Of a stretch of DNA of 64,000 nucleotides, positions 50,001-61,994 are shown in pieces. Location: contig CANNZV010001114.1 of assembly GCA_947561585.1 (NCBI GenBank), forward strand, positions 62,001 to 126,000, in the 5' to 3' direction. How positions within the stretch are numbered: position 1 is the first letter of the stretch; each line of letters opens with the position of its first letter. Under the pieces are notes generated by a model. The model did not search any database, had not been told where the DNA came from, and was given only the letters and a program-made list of their open reading frames with translations. Both the position numbers and the translations under genes were made by a program. This DNA is from Caprella mutica (taxonomy: Eukaryota; Arthropoda; Malacostraca; Amphipoda; Caprellidae).

Positions 50001-53000
50001 AAAATAACAAGCAAATGTGCATTGTATACACAAAAAATAGAATAAAATTTGATGATAAACTATAAGTCCAATTGAAAAATCGTCAAAAATATATTATTTA
50101 TTATATGCTACATCCATTAAAATGCATATGACACTAAATACTCATTGGAGTACATATTCAAACTACTGATCACTTGGTCACATCTCTCTTTTGATGGGGC
50201 ACTGCGGTAAGTTAGTATAACTGATATGAGTTAATTTTCAATATATTCTGTTTATTATACAGTAAACTTCAGTTCCAGCTGCTCTTTAGAAAATCATATT
50301 CTAATTTAGTTCAACTAAAAATATATGGAATTGGAAAGTAGATTATATATTAATTAAATATTTTTAGTTTGTTAAATTCTTAACCTAATTATCTGTAATC
50401 ATGGGTTAAAGTTGATATGGAAAACTGATTTATACAGGCTGATCTACAAAGATAATTGCTATTATAAGACGTAAATACATTACTAAGCCTTAAATCTTAA
50501 TACCAACATTCATCCTAATATTATCATTTGTTAATATTCAAAATTTATGAAAACTAATAAAATTAAAAAATGACAACCTAGTTTTTTAAAATTGTGTAAT
50601 GTTCAAAATAGCATCAAATTGATACAAGTAAGTTCAAATATTTTCATTGGAATCATCACTTTATATCTGTTCAATGCAATGTTCACTCGTTCAGTATTGT
50701 TATCAATATTATAATATTTGTTTATTTGCTTTAGTTGAGTCTGTTGAGAAATCATATTTGTACTCAAAATCAAAAACCAGTGTTGAACTTCAATTATTTT
50801 ATTGGATTAAATCATTAAATTTTATAATGTTATCTATTATTTTTATAATTGCTATAAATTTATAATTAGAAAAATCAACATTTATTATATTAAATATATT
50901 TGTATTTTAAAATACCTAAGTGCCCCATCGAATCATAGGAAGTGATCAGTAGTTTGAAGAACGTCTAGTTACTCTGCTTAGGAAATCATCAGAGCAAAGA
51001 AGTTATAGTACTGAAACTATAACAACGTCTCTCAGCTACACTATTAGGTTTGTTTTTCGGTCCACTGCTATATACGTAGTAGTGACAATAGAGTGACTTG
51101 ATATCGTGACGTTATTTAGGCAACCGACTTAATCGAAAATTAGGGTCAAGTAGTATGAATAACTGGATACACCATTACTCTTTTCTTATATTGGCAATAA
51201 ATAAACATTTTTTTATAATAAAACACTCTTCGAATGCCTTAAATTCAATTTAAAGTGTTGCTGTGATGACGTCACGTACACTAACAGTCTCAATTGTCAC
51301 TACTACATTCTATATACTGGTAGTCCGTGAATATGCATGTATTAGCAGTGGACTGGACTACAGACACATTTAAACAAAATGTTAGCCGCCTGACCGAACT
51401 GTGAGTAGCGAGTATTGAGTCAAAAAATGCGAGTGCGAGAGTAAAACTGCAAGTGTAAAACTGCAAGTGACAGTCAAAAAAAGAGATATTGTGAATGAGT
51501 ATTTTGAAATGCGAGCGGGAATTTCTAAAATTAATATTTTAGACTAGTTAATGTGAATCGTACGTGGTCACCACCTGTGGGTCACATTATATTATTTGAG
51601 TGTAGTTAGCGTACTCTAATAGTATTCTCACGGTACACACTTCAAGATACATGAATCTTTTAGATTTTTGTGATATGAATCCGTTAATGTAGTTCACTGT
51701 ATCCGCTAGTTTGTAGTACTGCACACTTCATGATTGTTTAATTACCTGGCAGGGGGGGCTTGGGGAGCGGCACGCCCCCCGTTATACGTATTTATAACAG
51801 TATTTGAATTACGTAATCGAAGGTAAAAAAGAAAATCCCACTTACAATTCCTACTTGCAATATTTTTTACTGCATATATTTTGGACTACTTATTCAAACT
51901 ACTGATCACTTGATCACATCTCTCTCTCATTTCAATGGGGCACTGCGGTAGATTCGTAAAACTGATATGAGTTAATTTTCCGTTGCTTCAGTTCAGCATA
52001 CAGAAAACTTCAATTTTAGTTATTGCTTAAATAATCTTAATCTACTTTAATTTATTATACATTGAAGTACTGGAAATGTATATTTGTGAACATCAATTTG
52101 TACATCAAATGTTAGTATAAAAAACATTGAAGATGAAAAAACTATTCAAGTTATTTGATCTTGAAATACTGATTCGGTTGCAGATTTATTTGAATACTAT
52201 ATAATTAGGATGAAAATGTGGATTATGATAATAATTTAATATTATTAATTTTACAGAATATTGTTCCTAAATAGTTGTAATATTGGTTAAAAGTTTATTG
52301 AAAACTAAGATGGTACACAAAGTTAATGACCAAATTTATGGAAAGAAATTAATGAGCATTATAAGCACATTATTTTGAAGGAAGGTAACACTGCTTCAAC
52401 ATTTTGAATAACTATTTAAATATTCTTATCCTCTGCAAACATATTATATGCTACATAAGAGAGGATAATATTAATGCAATTACGTAAAATTATGATTGAA
52501 TATTAATCAATAAATCATGAATAAAAAATATAATTGTCTATTATTCAAATTAAATTTTATCTTTGATTGAAAATTATCAAAATATCTGAAATTCAAAGTA
52601 TTGACATACAGGTTCAAAAATATATTTACGTAATTATTTACAGACAGACATGGCATTTATATCTGCTTCTAAATACCGAGGTTACCCATCTCGTTTCATC
52701 TGCGATTTAAATGATCAGTAATTATAAATAGAGTCATTAATCTTATCTCTTTTAAGTAATCGTTGGATGAGGTCGAAATTACTGTTCCCCTTTTCTGTAA
52801 TTATTGATTGAATGGACGCATAGATTTACGTTAAAAATCAGTGATTAACCAACAGGTCTCAGTTACAGCCTTCCTCTTATTCTCTCTACTTTCCCCTTTT
52901 CTGTGATTTATGACTGAGTTTAAACTCACAGTATTGTCTCCAATAGTCTGACGTACAAACTTGACCATATGTACCTTATCTATTATTTATAATTAACTTG

Positions 53001-54120
53001 GGTGTTGTACTTGCAGATAATCTATGATAAGATTTATTAATATATTATTATCAAAGAATCGAGTATTTAATTTACCCTCTTTTGTACTTTCCTGTTATAC
53101 TATCCAGCAATATTATTCAAATTTAGTTAGTATAATGGGACAAAGTTATTTAAATTAGGTCAATATAACCTCGACAAATTCTAATAACTGGTAAACTTAT
53201 CAGAACAGTAACCTAACTTAATCAAAAACTTAATATCACGTCTGAAAATAATGTATATTGTGAAATCATCTTACATATTATCCCCAATAAAATTACTTGT
53301 TCGTGTATCTTAGAATAGTAATATATTTTGTACAATTAATAATATATATCATCCAACGCCTTATTCTGCATTACAGACACTTTTAAGAAGGAAGCACGAT
53401 TGGAAAATCGTCAAAAATATTTTAGCATGTTCTTGATTTTAGCATGAACCTTTAATTCACATTAGAGTACTGTTTCAAACTACTGATCACTTGGTCACAT
53501 CTCTCTTTTCGATGGGGCACTGCGTTAAATCTGTGTAACTGATATGAGTTTATTTTTCTTAGTTCCAGTTATTTAAATCATCTTTCTAATTATCTTTCTA
53601 ATTTAATTTACTAGACATATCGCTTATTTGCAAGAACGACGTCATGAACACAAAAATATATATTTTCGAGTTATCCATATAGACATATAAATCTTAACAT
53701 ACTGAATTTCTTTTGTAACAATTTCATTATAATTGTAGCTCTAAGATTGACAGCTAGAGAGACTAAATGTCCTAAAGATATACCATTAAATGTACGTAAA
53801 TTACAAGGAATGAAATGCCTCTCATGAAAAGTTGTTATTATATTTTTTTGACAGTGATTTTGCTCACAACCGATATAATAAACAGGAAATATACATACAC
53901 AACTAAGTGTATATCTTATTTCGTAATAATTAGAATGATTCGATTTTGAAATACTGACTAAGTTGCTAATTTATTTGATTGCTATATAATTTGGTTCAAA
54001 AAGTAGATTATGATAAGGATTATATTATATATATTTTGACTGAATATTATAACAAAATAGTTGTAATTATAGTTAAAAACATATTGAAAACTGATAACTA
54101 CCATTTTATGAAAGAATTAA
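47050..54120. other. AT-rich repeat DNA with core modules, no gene
   Basis: Apart from seven core modules and the inverted repeat at 51059-51358 nothing coding was recognised. A GC-rich block GGCAGGGGGGGCTTGGGGAG near 51749 matches the interior of the element at 57138-57642 in inverted orientation. Confidence 0.5.
51059..51358. repeat. Imperfect inverted repeat, ~300 bp
   Basis: GGTCCACTGCTA and GTAGTAGTGACAATAGAG at the left are mirrored by GTCCACTGCTA and GTAGTAGTGACAATTGAG (complement) at the right, where an extra ~20 bp separates the two words. Probably a MITE; duplication not fixed. Confidence 0.45.
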
Positions 54121-54152
54121 TCTAAGAGAGTAGTAGAGTAGGTATATTCTAA

Positions 54153-54796
54153 GGGGCAACGACAAAAGCCCACACGACAGAAGCCCACACCGACAAAACC
54201 CCACACTGACGAAAACAAAATTAGTATTCCTGCAATATAAATAATCCATATATGTAAAGTTGGACGAATAATAATTTTTTAGTTATATTTCTACGGAATC
54301 AATGTAAATTTGTATTATGCACCAAAATAGGGCGCTGCTATTGCAGAACTTAATTAAACCGTGGAGCAACAGTTAGCCTATAACTGTAAAATAACCGAAA
54401 TATTTTGTAGTTCCTTATCTATATATTGTACTTAACTTATTCCAGGAAAGCAACGACAACCAACAATTTATTTATATTTGCTCGCAGTTTCCAATGTCTA
54501 GTGTTTTAAAATTAAGTTCTGCGACAACAGCGCCCAAATTTGGGGCATAATACAAAATTACAATGATTCCGTAGAAAGAAAACTGTTAAACTATTATCTT
54601 CCTTCGTTCCAACTTTACATATATGGATTATATATACTGCAGGAATACTAATTTTATTTTCGTCAGTGTGGGTTTTTGTCGGCGTGGGCTTTTGTCGGAG
54701 TGAGCTTTTGTCGGTGTGGGGTTTTGTCGTGTGGGCTTTTGACGCTAGGGATTTTGTCGTGTGGGCTTTTGTCGTGAGGGCTTTTGTCACCCTCCC
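54153..54796. mobile_element. Element with tandem-repeat TIRs, type CGACAAAAGCCCACAC
   Basis: 644 bp. Left end GGGGCAACGACAAAAGCC, right end (complement) GGGAGGGTGACAAAAGCC. Each end goes on as several imperfect copies of CGACAAAAGCCCACAC, three or four on the left and about eight on the right. Inside this, both arms share GGAATACTAATTTTATTTTC (right-arm sense). Flanks ATATTCTAA and ATATTTTAC match at 7 of 9 bases, suggesting an aged 9 bp duplication. A Mutator-like origin is inferred from that and from the two similar elements at 57138 and 60084. Confidence 0.65.
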
Positions 54797-55535
54797 ATAT
54801 TTTACATTCTTATAGAATGTTCTAGCATTAAATAATGTTTGGAAATTTCCATTGAATGGTTTGCTCACAGCTTAACTTTAACCATTAAATCTGAGTCACA
54901 AGAAATTACCATTAACAATTTTTCTTGTAGCATTCTAACAATATTGATAGGACAATATTGAGAAAATTAAAATAACAGTAAACCAACTAAAACCAAATGA
55001 TTAAAACTCTGAAATGATATATCATTATCATCTGATAATTATTTTGATATCACCATTCGTAAAAATTGCTATTTTTTTATTTAAAATAATCAAAATTGAT
55101 TATATTTATGAATAACAATCTAGTTTTCTAAAGATGTGAAATGATCAAAGCATCTCTAAATTAATAAAAACTTAATATGATATTTATCATGTTCAAACTG
55201 AATAAACTCCACGGATTAATCATAACTATATATCTGTTCAAGGCAATGTTCATCGTACAGTATTGTTACCAATATATATTTGATTTTTAAAATGCTAAAT
55301 ATAGTTGCATTTTATAGATAGCTAAGTGCCCCATCTAATCAGAGAGACATGAAGTGATCAGTAGTCTGGAGTACGTCTCGGTACTCTGCATTGAAATTTT
55401 AACTTGGTAATAAATTTATAACATTTTCATATATATTTTTGTCGATTTAATTATCGAACACACACCATTACATTGAATTACCAAAGAATTAAGTAGAGCT
55501 AAGTAATACTAACTTTTCATTTCCTTCCCTAGGTA

Positions 55536-55885
55536 AGTTCACTTCTCTCATCCAGGGAGTGCACTTCTCTCACTCAGTGAGTGCACTTCTCTCACTCAGT
55601 GAGTTACTTCTCTCACTCAGTGAGTGCACTTCACTCACTCAGTGAGTGCACTTCTCTCATTCAGTGAGTGTACTTCTCACACTCAGTGAGTGCATTTCTC
55701 TCACTCAGTGAGTGCATTTCTCTCACTCAGTGAGTGCACTTCTCTCACTCAGTGAGTGCATTTCTCTCACTCAGTGAGTGCACTTCTCTCACTCAGTGAG
55801 TGCATTTCTCTCACTCAGTGAGTGCACTTCTCTCACTCAGTGAGTGCACTTCTCTCACTCAGTGAGTGCACTTCTCTCACTCAAT
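55536..55885. repeat. 22 bp palindromic array, ~16 units
   Basis: Same unit and position relative to core module (55320) and T block (55890) as the other arrays; the first units are degenerate. Confidence 0.92.
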
Positions 55886-55889
55886 AATG

Positions 55890-56100
55890 TGCATCATTTA
55901 GATTATTTCCAATCTTCCTGTGGCTGACAAACGGTCCATTGTTCAGCACCTGATAGAGTGGGCCCATTAGTCCCCATGGGGATAGCCCCGCACTTCTGGA
56001 GTAATGTGGGGAAAATGAACCCGTTTTCCCCATTCAAGCAGACTTAGTGGGTAAATACGTTAACAGCTGCTACATTAAAATAGGACAACATGGCAAATTA
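55890..56100 (+). repeat. Conserved 'T' block, diverged and shortened
   Basis: Matches the first ~200 bp of the block (ATAGCCCCGCACTTCTGGAG), then diverges. Weak similarity continues to about 56270. Confidence 0.7.
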
Positions 56101-56381
56101 TGTAGAAATTTGTCTTTGTCAAATCAGATCTTCTTATTTCTATATATTCAAACTCAGTACAAAAACACTGAAAATAAAGCAGAAAATAGAAATAAACGTT
56201 TCACTGTTATAATAAATTGCCGATATTTCTAAAAACAGTTAACCAGAAATATGTGGGATTTTTCTTCGTTGAAGTTATCAGTTCTTCGCTATGTACTTAG
56301 GAGTAGGTTTAAGTAGACCCCAGACCTTCAGTGTTACTGATTGGTGATGCGTAGTAGGTAACAAGTTATTATGCTAAAGTA

Positions 56382-56694
56382 AGATACACCACTCTCTGAA
56401 ATTTCTGTTTTAAAACGCGCCATCTGGAACTAAAAGCAGGAAATAAAGCAACAACAACATTTTGTTACTTTTGTGTTGATCAAAACATTGCACATCAAAG
56501 TTAAAATTGGAAATATGGAATTAAATCAATAATCACACCAACAAATATTAATTAATATTTATAACTGCTGCCTAAATACTGAAACTTTCAATGTTTTTAT
56601 CATCACAAAATGTTGTTGTTTCTCTAGTTCCCGCTTTCAAATCTAGATGGCGCCACAATGCTTTTTGAAACAGAAATTTGAAAGTGATGTATCT
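56382..56694. mobile_element. Fold-back MITE, 313 bp
   Basis: Begins AGATACACCACTCTCTGAAA and ends with the complement of AGATACATCACTTTCAAATT. The arms, each about 100 bp, share TTTCTGTTT, CGCCATCT and AACAACAACATTTTGT. No duplication could be fixed. Confidence 0.6.
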
Positions 56695-56714
56695 AACTGT
56701 TGTATATATCTTTG

Positions 56715-57128
56715 GAAGGTAGGTGTAGGTAGAAGTAGGCTCTCGACTGTGGGTAGGTAATGCGTGGTAGGTGGAAGAAGGCTCTTGACTGTAGGTAGGT
56801 GATGCGTGGTAGGTAGAAGAAGGCTCTCGACTGTAGGTAGGTGATGCGTGGTAGGTAGAAGTAGGCTCTCGATTGTATGTAGGTGTTGTGTGGTAGGTAG
56901 AAGTAGGCTCTTGACTGTAGGTAGGTGATGCGTGGTAGGTAGAAGTAGGCTCTCGATTGTATGTAGGTATTGTGTGGTAGGTAGAAGTAGGCTCTTGACT
57001 GTAGGTAGGTTATGCGTGGTAGGTAGAAGTAGGCTCTCGACTGTAGGTAGGTTATGCGTGGTAGGTAGAAGTAGGCTTTCGACTGTAGGTAGGTTATGCG
57101 TGGTAGGTAGAAGTAGGTTCTCAACTGT
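56715..57128. repeat. 42 bp tandem array, inverted counterpart of 32203-32475
   Basis: About ten units of GGCTCTCGACTGTAGGTAGG, then TGATGCGTGGTAGGTAGAAG. Two more units lie beyond the inserted element, at 57651-57740. Confidence 0.9.
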
Positions 57129-57137
57129 AGGTAGGTT

Positions 57138-57642
57138 GGGTGTAGGTCAAGAGCCCCCCCGGTCAAGAGCCCCCCCGGTCAAGAGCCCCCCTGATCATAA
57201 GCCCCCCTGGTCAAGAGCCCCCCCGGTCATGAGCCCCCTAGGTCATAAGCCCCCCCCGGTCAAGAGCCCCCACGGTCATGAGCCCCCCCCCCTGGTCACG
57301 AGCCCCCCTGTTTTTAAATCCTTATTTACCTATATTATTTAATCCTTATTGACACTTTTGTAGTTCATTACTGATTAGACATAAAATATATGTATAAAGG
57401 GGGGCGTGCCGCCCCCCGAACCCCCTTGCCAGGTCATTAAACAATCATGAAGTGTGCAGTACAACAATCTAGCGGATACAACAAACTACATTAGCAACTC
57501 TCAGTTATTTCTATCTAAGTAGTTCTTCATTTGTTTAACTAGGAAAATAAGGATTATAAAAACATGGAGGGGGGGCTCGTGACCGGGGGGGGGGCTCATG
57601 ACCGGGGGGGCTCTTGACCGGGGGGGCTCTTGACCGTACCCC
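57138..57642. mobile_element. Element with tandem-repeat TIRs, type GGTCAAGAGCCCCCC
   Basis: 505 bp, with left end GGGTGTAGGTCAAGAGCC and right end (complement) GGGGTACGGTCAAGAGCC. Both arms continue as imperfect repeats of GGTCAAGAGCCCCCC, about eight on the left and four on the right. The 9 bp duplication AGGTAGGTT is at 57129-57137 and 57643-57651 and is a single copy in each uninterrupted 42 bp unit. The interior includes a second short GC-rich inverted word pair (GGGGGGCGTGCCGCCCCCC) and the TCTAGCGGATACAAC sequence also seen at 14815 and 51698. A 9 bp duplication fits the Mutator superfamily. Confidence 0.82.
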
Positions 57643-57879
57643 AGGTAGGTTATGCGTAGTAGGTAGAAGTAGGCTTTCGACTGTAGGTAGGTTATGCGTG
57701 GTAGGTAGAAGTAGGTTCTCAACTGTAGGTAGGTAGGCGCAGTGAAAGAGCACCAAAAACTAAAAACGTGACAAGTTCAGTTCAATGAGTAGAAGAGAAC
57801 GCTGGAGATATCGAATCGCTTTATATCCCAGAGAGAAACCCCGTGCATTTGGCAACTAGCACATTGCCAGCTATTTCTA

Positions 57880-59471
57880 CACTACGTGCCACACTTTTGT
57901 GCAGATCACAAATTTTGGGATAAAATGAGTAAAAATCAATGAAATAAAATGAAATTTGCTGTTAATATGGAAACCCTCATTAGGAGGTTATGTATAAAAT
58001 TTGAAGGTAATCCGTTGTTTATTAACAGAGTATGATCAATTTTTACATTATTTAACCGTGCTACGCTCTTGTGTTTGTTGTCCTCACATTTTTAAATATC
58101 GAAAATGAGTCGCCGCCCGTGTCTTTCTGACTCTGAAAAGAGTAAGATAGTATCCATGCTGGCTGAGGGACATGATGCAAAGTCTATTTCCACTGAAATC
58201 GGTCGTGACCCACGTACAGTGAAGAAATTTATTGATGATCCCATGAGGAAGGTCACTCGTAAGGATAAGGGTAAATGGAAAGTAGCAACCAGGCGGAACT
58301 TGTCCATGATCAAGAGGGAACTCAAGAGGAACTCCACTGCCACAAGTGGGGAAATTTTCAAGAGTGCAGGTATGGAGGAAGTCCCAAAAACCACTCGTTG
58401 CAGGATCTTGAGAAGTATGGCTTCTCATGTTTCACCCGTTATCAGGCTTCCTTTGAAGGAGTCACACAAGAAAGCAAGAGTTTCTTGGGCTGAGAAGTAT
58501 CTCAAGACAGACTTCCAGACTGTGCTCTTCACTGATGAGATGCGAGCGACTCTTGACAGCCCTGACGGTTGAGCAAAGTCATGGACTGCCCATGGCTCTT
58601 CTCGTCCTCAGAGGATTCGTCGTCAACAAGGAGGAGGAGGTGTTATGATGTGGGCTGGAATACTTGGAGACAGATTGGTGGGACCCTTCCGTGTACCAGA
58701 GGGCGTTAAAATCACGTCAGCTAATTATATTAGCTTTTTGAAGAACAATTTTGTTCCGTGGCTGAAGAGGCAACCAGCTGCACTCAAGAAAAAGATCATT
58801 TTCATGCATGATAACGCCCCGTCCCATGCAGCTACAGCCACCCGCAGTTACCTGGAAACTCTTAAGTTCTCGGATGATAAATTGATGGTCTGGCCCAGCC
58901 TCTCGCCGGATTTAAATCCAATTGAAAACCTCTGGTCCATATTAAAACCAAAATTGGATGCGGGAGGACATCAATTCACAAACAAGGAGGACCTCTGGAG
59001 GGAAATTGAGAAAATCTGTGAGAAGATAACACCAGATACTATAAATAAGTTGACTAGCTCCATGGATAGACGTCTTTTGAGGGTCGTTGACAAGAGGGGA
59101 GGTTTTACTGGGTATTAATAATTAAAATGCAGTTTTTGTTATAATTTCATTAATTTTGTATTTTCGAAGTAATTAAATTTGCACTCTTGTAGCTCCTGCA
59201 TATAAATAACACTTTTTGAGTTAAATAAAATTGTTTTTGAACGTTATATAAGCACTTTTATCCTCCTGCACAAGAGCGTGGTACTCTGAAATTATACCTT
59301 TTTAGGAAAAATCCTTGTCAATTCACCAATAAGTATCACAGGCATTTGAAATTTCTTGGCATGTTACATCTGTATTGGACAAGTGTCTACTGAAAATTTC
59401 AATGGATTTGGATGAGTTATACTCATTTTACAGCAAAATGTGTGATCTGCACAAAAGTGTGGCACGTAGTG
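57880..59471 (+). mobile_element. Tc1/mariner element, DD37E type
   Basis: 1592 bp flanked by TA (57878-57879, 59472-59473). The terminal inverted repeats match perfectly for about 31 bp, beginning CACTACGTGCCACACTTT. It carries one transposase gene broken by a single stop codon. It sits inside one arm of the large inverted duplication. The other arm (about 31592-31608) has the uninterrupted sequence TAGGAATATAGAAATAG, confirming the insertion point to the base. Confidence 0.93.
58105..59118 (+). pseudogene. DD37E transposase with one nonsense codon
   Basis: 337 codons plus stop, one frame throughout, interrupted only by TGA at codon 156 (58570-58572). Cut-and-paste transposase of the IS630/Tc1/mariner superfamily. 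Residues 7-45 form a helix-turn-helix for binding the inverted repeats (LSDSEKSKIVSMLAEGHDAK). The catalytic acids are Asp144 (LFTDEM), Asp236 (MHDNAPSH) and Glu274 (SPDLNPIENLW), with 37 residues between the second and third, hence DD37E. The stop falls where related proteins have Trp (LDSPDG-W), a one-base change from TGG. All catalytic residues remain. The copy is probably inactive but young, and internal ATGs after the stop would give only the C-terminal half. Confidence 0.9.
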
Positions 59472-60083
59472 TATATTCCTAATCAATCATTCATTGAATT
59501 TATTTGCTCGAAACTATTAAAAATTAAATACCAAAATTAGGAGAATTAATATTAATGCAAATGAAAACTAAAAAACTAATAATAGTTTGCAATAATTAAG
59601 TCATTGACTTACAGGTTCTGAACATGTACCAAACTTTACTAGACAAAAGAACATTCCGGAATGATACAAAGTGTTGGAACGTATATTAAATAGTAAATAC
59701 GATAGAAAACGAATTCTTTATCGCCACATAAGTTGCAATCAAGGTATACTTACTGGTTAAGTGGCCTCCCGTTCATATGAGGGGGAGGGGCATGCATGAA
59801 TTAGGTTTTATTATTATTTTCAAGCCTTTTGGTTCATAAGATTGACGGTTAGCTATCTAGTCCATTTAAATTTATTGCAATACTTGGAGGCGTATTTATT
59901 AAAATTTGCCATGAAAGGCTAAAAAGAATCTCATCTAAATGGGATATATTGTATAATGCATATTATGCAATTACAATTCAGCGTATAATTCCTAATTTTT
60001 ATTTCATAAAAAGTAATATATTGAAACAGTAAACAAGAATAAACCAACAAATGAGAGAAAGCAATTCATCTATAATTGAAAAC

Positions 60084-60952
60084 GGTGCTAGGACAATTGC
60101 CACCCGCGGACAATTGCCACCCGCGGATAATTGCCACCGCCGGACAATTGCCACCCGGACAATTGCCACCCCCGGACAATTGCCACCCAAATAATTAATA
60201 TCAGGCCTCTTAACTTTAAAAATGGTGATAAAATATGTATATAATTGTTTTACGATTAATTATTAATTATATACATTATAAGTCCAAAAAAAAATTATTC
60301 AGTTTCTGAATATGCTTTTTAAAACTTAATTTTTTTAAATCTTATGTTATAGAATACTTTATACCACTTCTTTAAAAAAAACTGTTTAATTCCCTTTGTC
60401 TATCACATTTTCAGTATTTACACTAATTGATTTTCTTAAACACCACCCATCTACAATTTTAAGCCAATTACCTTTTCCACAGATTATTAGTTAATTTGAA
60501 ACTGCACTAACTTATCACATTAATGTCTGTGCGGAATGACTGCTTATATGCCAATGAGCATCTCAAGTTATTGATATCCTAGAATATGGATATTTCTTTA
60601 TTAATGATAGTATTGATAAAGGAAGATATTTTTAATTTACTAAGGACATGATCAATATAATAATGGAAATAATTCGTATAAAAACAACATATAATTAATT
60701 ATATCAACTATGGGAATAATTAATTTTTTATTAAAAAATATTGAAATGTGGAATGAATTCTTTTATCTTACAATCATAATGTATACAATTGATAATTAAT
60801 CGTGCAAAAATAATATACATATTTCATCACCATTTTTAAAGTTAACAGGCCCGATAATAAATATTTGGGTGGCAATTGTCCGGGTGGGAATTGTCCGGGT
60901 GGCAAGTGTCCGCGGGTGGGAATTGTCCGCGGGTGGCAATTGTCCGGTCACG
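60084..60952. mobile_element. Element with tandem-repeat TIRs, type GGACAATTGCCACCC
   Basis: 869 bp, left end GGTGCTAGGACAATTGCC and right end (complement) CGTGACCGGACAATTGCC. Each arm has five or six imperfect copies of GGACAATTGCCACCCGC, followed by ~70 bp of single-copy inverted sequence including AACTTTAAAAATGGTGAT. The 9 bp duplication ATTGAAAAC is at 60075-60083 and 60953-60961. The matching place in the other duplication arm (30993-31001) has it once. The interior is AT-rich and non-coding. Confidence 0.88.
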
Positions 60953-61994
60953 ATTGAAAACAGAGTGAATTTACAAAAAATGAAATAGAAAGATCGATGA
61001 ATCATAAAAATGTGTGATACAGATTTTACATTCCTGGTAACCTATTTGCTCAATTTTCAAATTTGGAATGCTATAAATTAAAAATATTCAACAACAAAAT
61101 AAATAAAATAAACAAACAAACAATATTGTGTAATACATAACACTATACAAAATAGATTACATGTTAAGAAAAAATGAATACGATTAACAAATCGTCAGAA
61201 ATATTTTGAAACATAAAGAAAAATGTAGGCGAAGTACATATCATAATAATCATGGGGTACCGATTGAAACTACTGAACACTTAACAACCTCAATATTTTT
61301 GATGGGGCATTAGGGTAAATTAAATGGAAGAGATATGATTTAATTTTCGATAACTTTGCTTCAGTTGGAAACCATTCTATTCACCAGCTGAAAAGTCTTG
61401 ACAAATACCATTTCGTTCTGAACTAATATTATATTCCTGATATTAAATTACTGCTAACTTGTCTAAAAATTTTAATTGATTATTTAACAAATTAAAATTA
61501 AACAAATTAAAATTAAAAAACAAAATTTAGTTCTCTAATATTGTGTATACAATATATTTTTGTATACAGTTTACTAAAGAAGGTATATTATTTACGTAAA
61601 CTCCATTTCCAAACCAAAGCCAGCATTAAACTTAATCAATTTTATTTGCATTTTATTTGCATAATTATTGTATTCAAGTTTTATTATATTAACCATTATT
61701 TTTATAAATGTTACAAATTTATCATTTCCAAGAATACATCGAGTCTAAATTTAAAATATTACCTATATTTATTTATGTTATAAAATACCTAAGTGCCCCA
61801 TCTAATCAGATTGAAATTAAGTGATCAGTAGTTTGAAGTACGTCTCGGTACTCTGCATTGGATATTAATTTATTTATATCGATCGCCAAATCTCTTTCTA
61901 TATTAATTTTTGTCGATTTAAATATCGAACACTCTCCATTACATTGAAATAACCAAAGAATAAAGAAAAGTTAAACCATGCTAACTCTTCATTT

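Larger units (their letters stand above)
30141..61858. repeat. Nineteen copies of a core-plus-hairpin module
   Basis: Core read as GTGCCCCATC, ~20 variable bases, then AAGTGATCAGTAGTTTGAA and a GTACTC word. Plus-orientation cores start near 30651, 32596, 43068, 45655, 50918, 55320 and 61788. Minus-orientation cores lie near 30141-30190, 36553-36600, 37979-38035, 40133-40190, 43456-43520, 44350-44410, 47550-47613, 49110-49170, 50150-50210, 51885-51955, 53466-53527 and 61262-61318. In most copies a small hairpin (CGATT...AATCG next to AAAAATATTT) lies 80-110 bp from the core. Many minus copies also have an AACAAACAATATTGTG-like box 45-70 bp beyond the hairpin. Two subfamilies exist: one with TAATCAGAG and one with AAAAAGAGAGATGTGACC after GTGCCCCATC. 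No consistent open frame. Function unknown. Confidence 0.8.

Noticed and set aside
51895..52000. Hammerhead ribozyme suggested by CTGATATGAG after the core
   Set aside because: The required CTGATGA and GAAA core boxes and three stems could not be formed.
36553..61318. Core module as a tiny exon (TTDHLVTSLFLMGHCG followed by GTAAG)
   Set aside because: The frame is closed by a stop directly upstream in some copies, substitutions are not codon-like, and the donor-like GTAAG becomes GTAGA or GTAAA in others.
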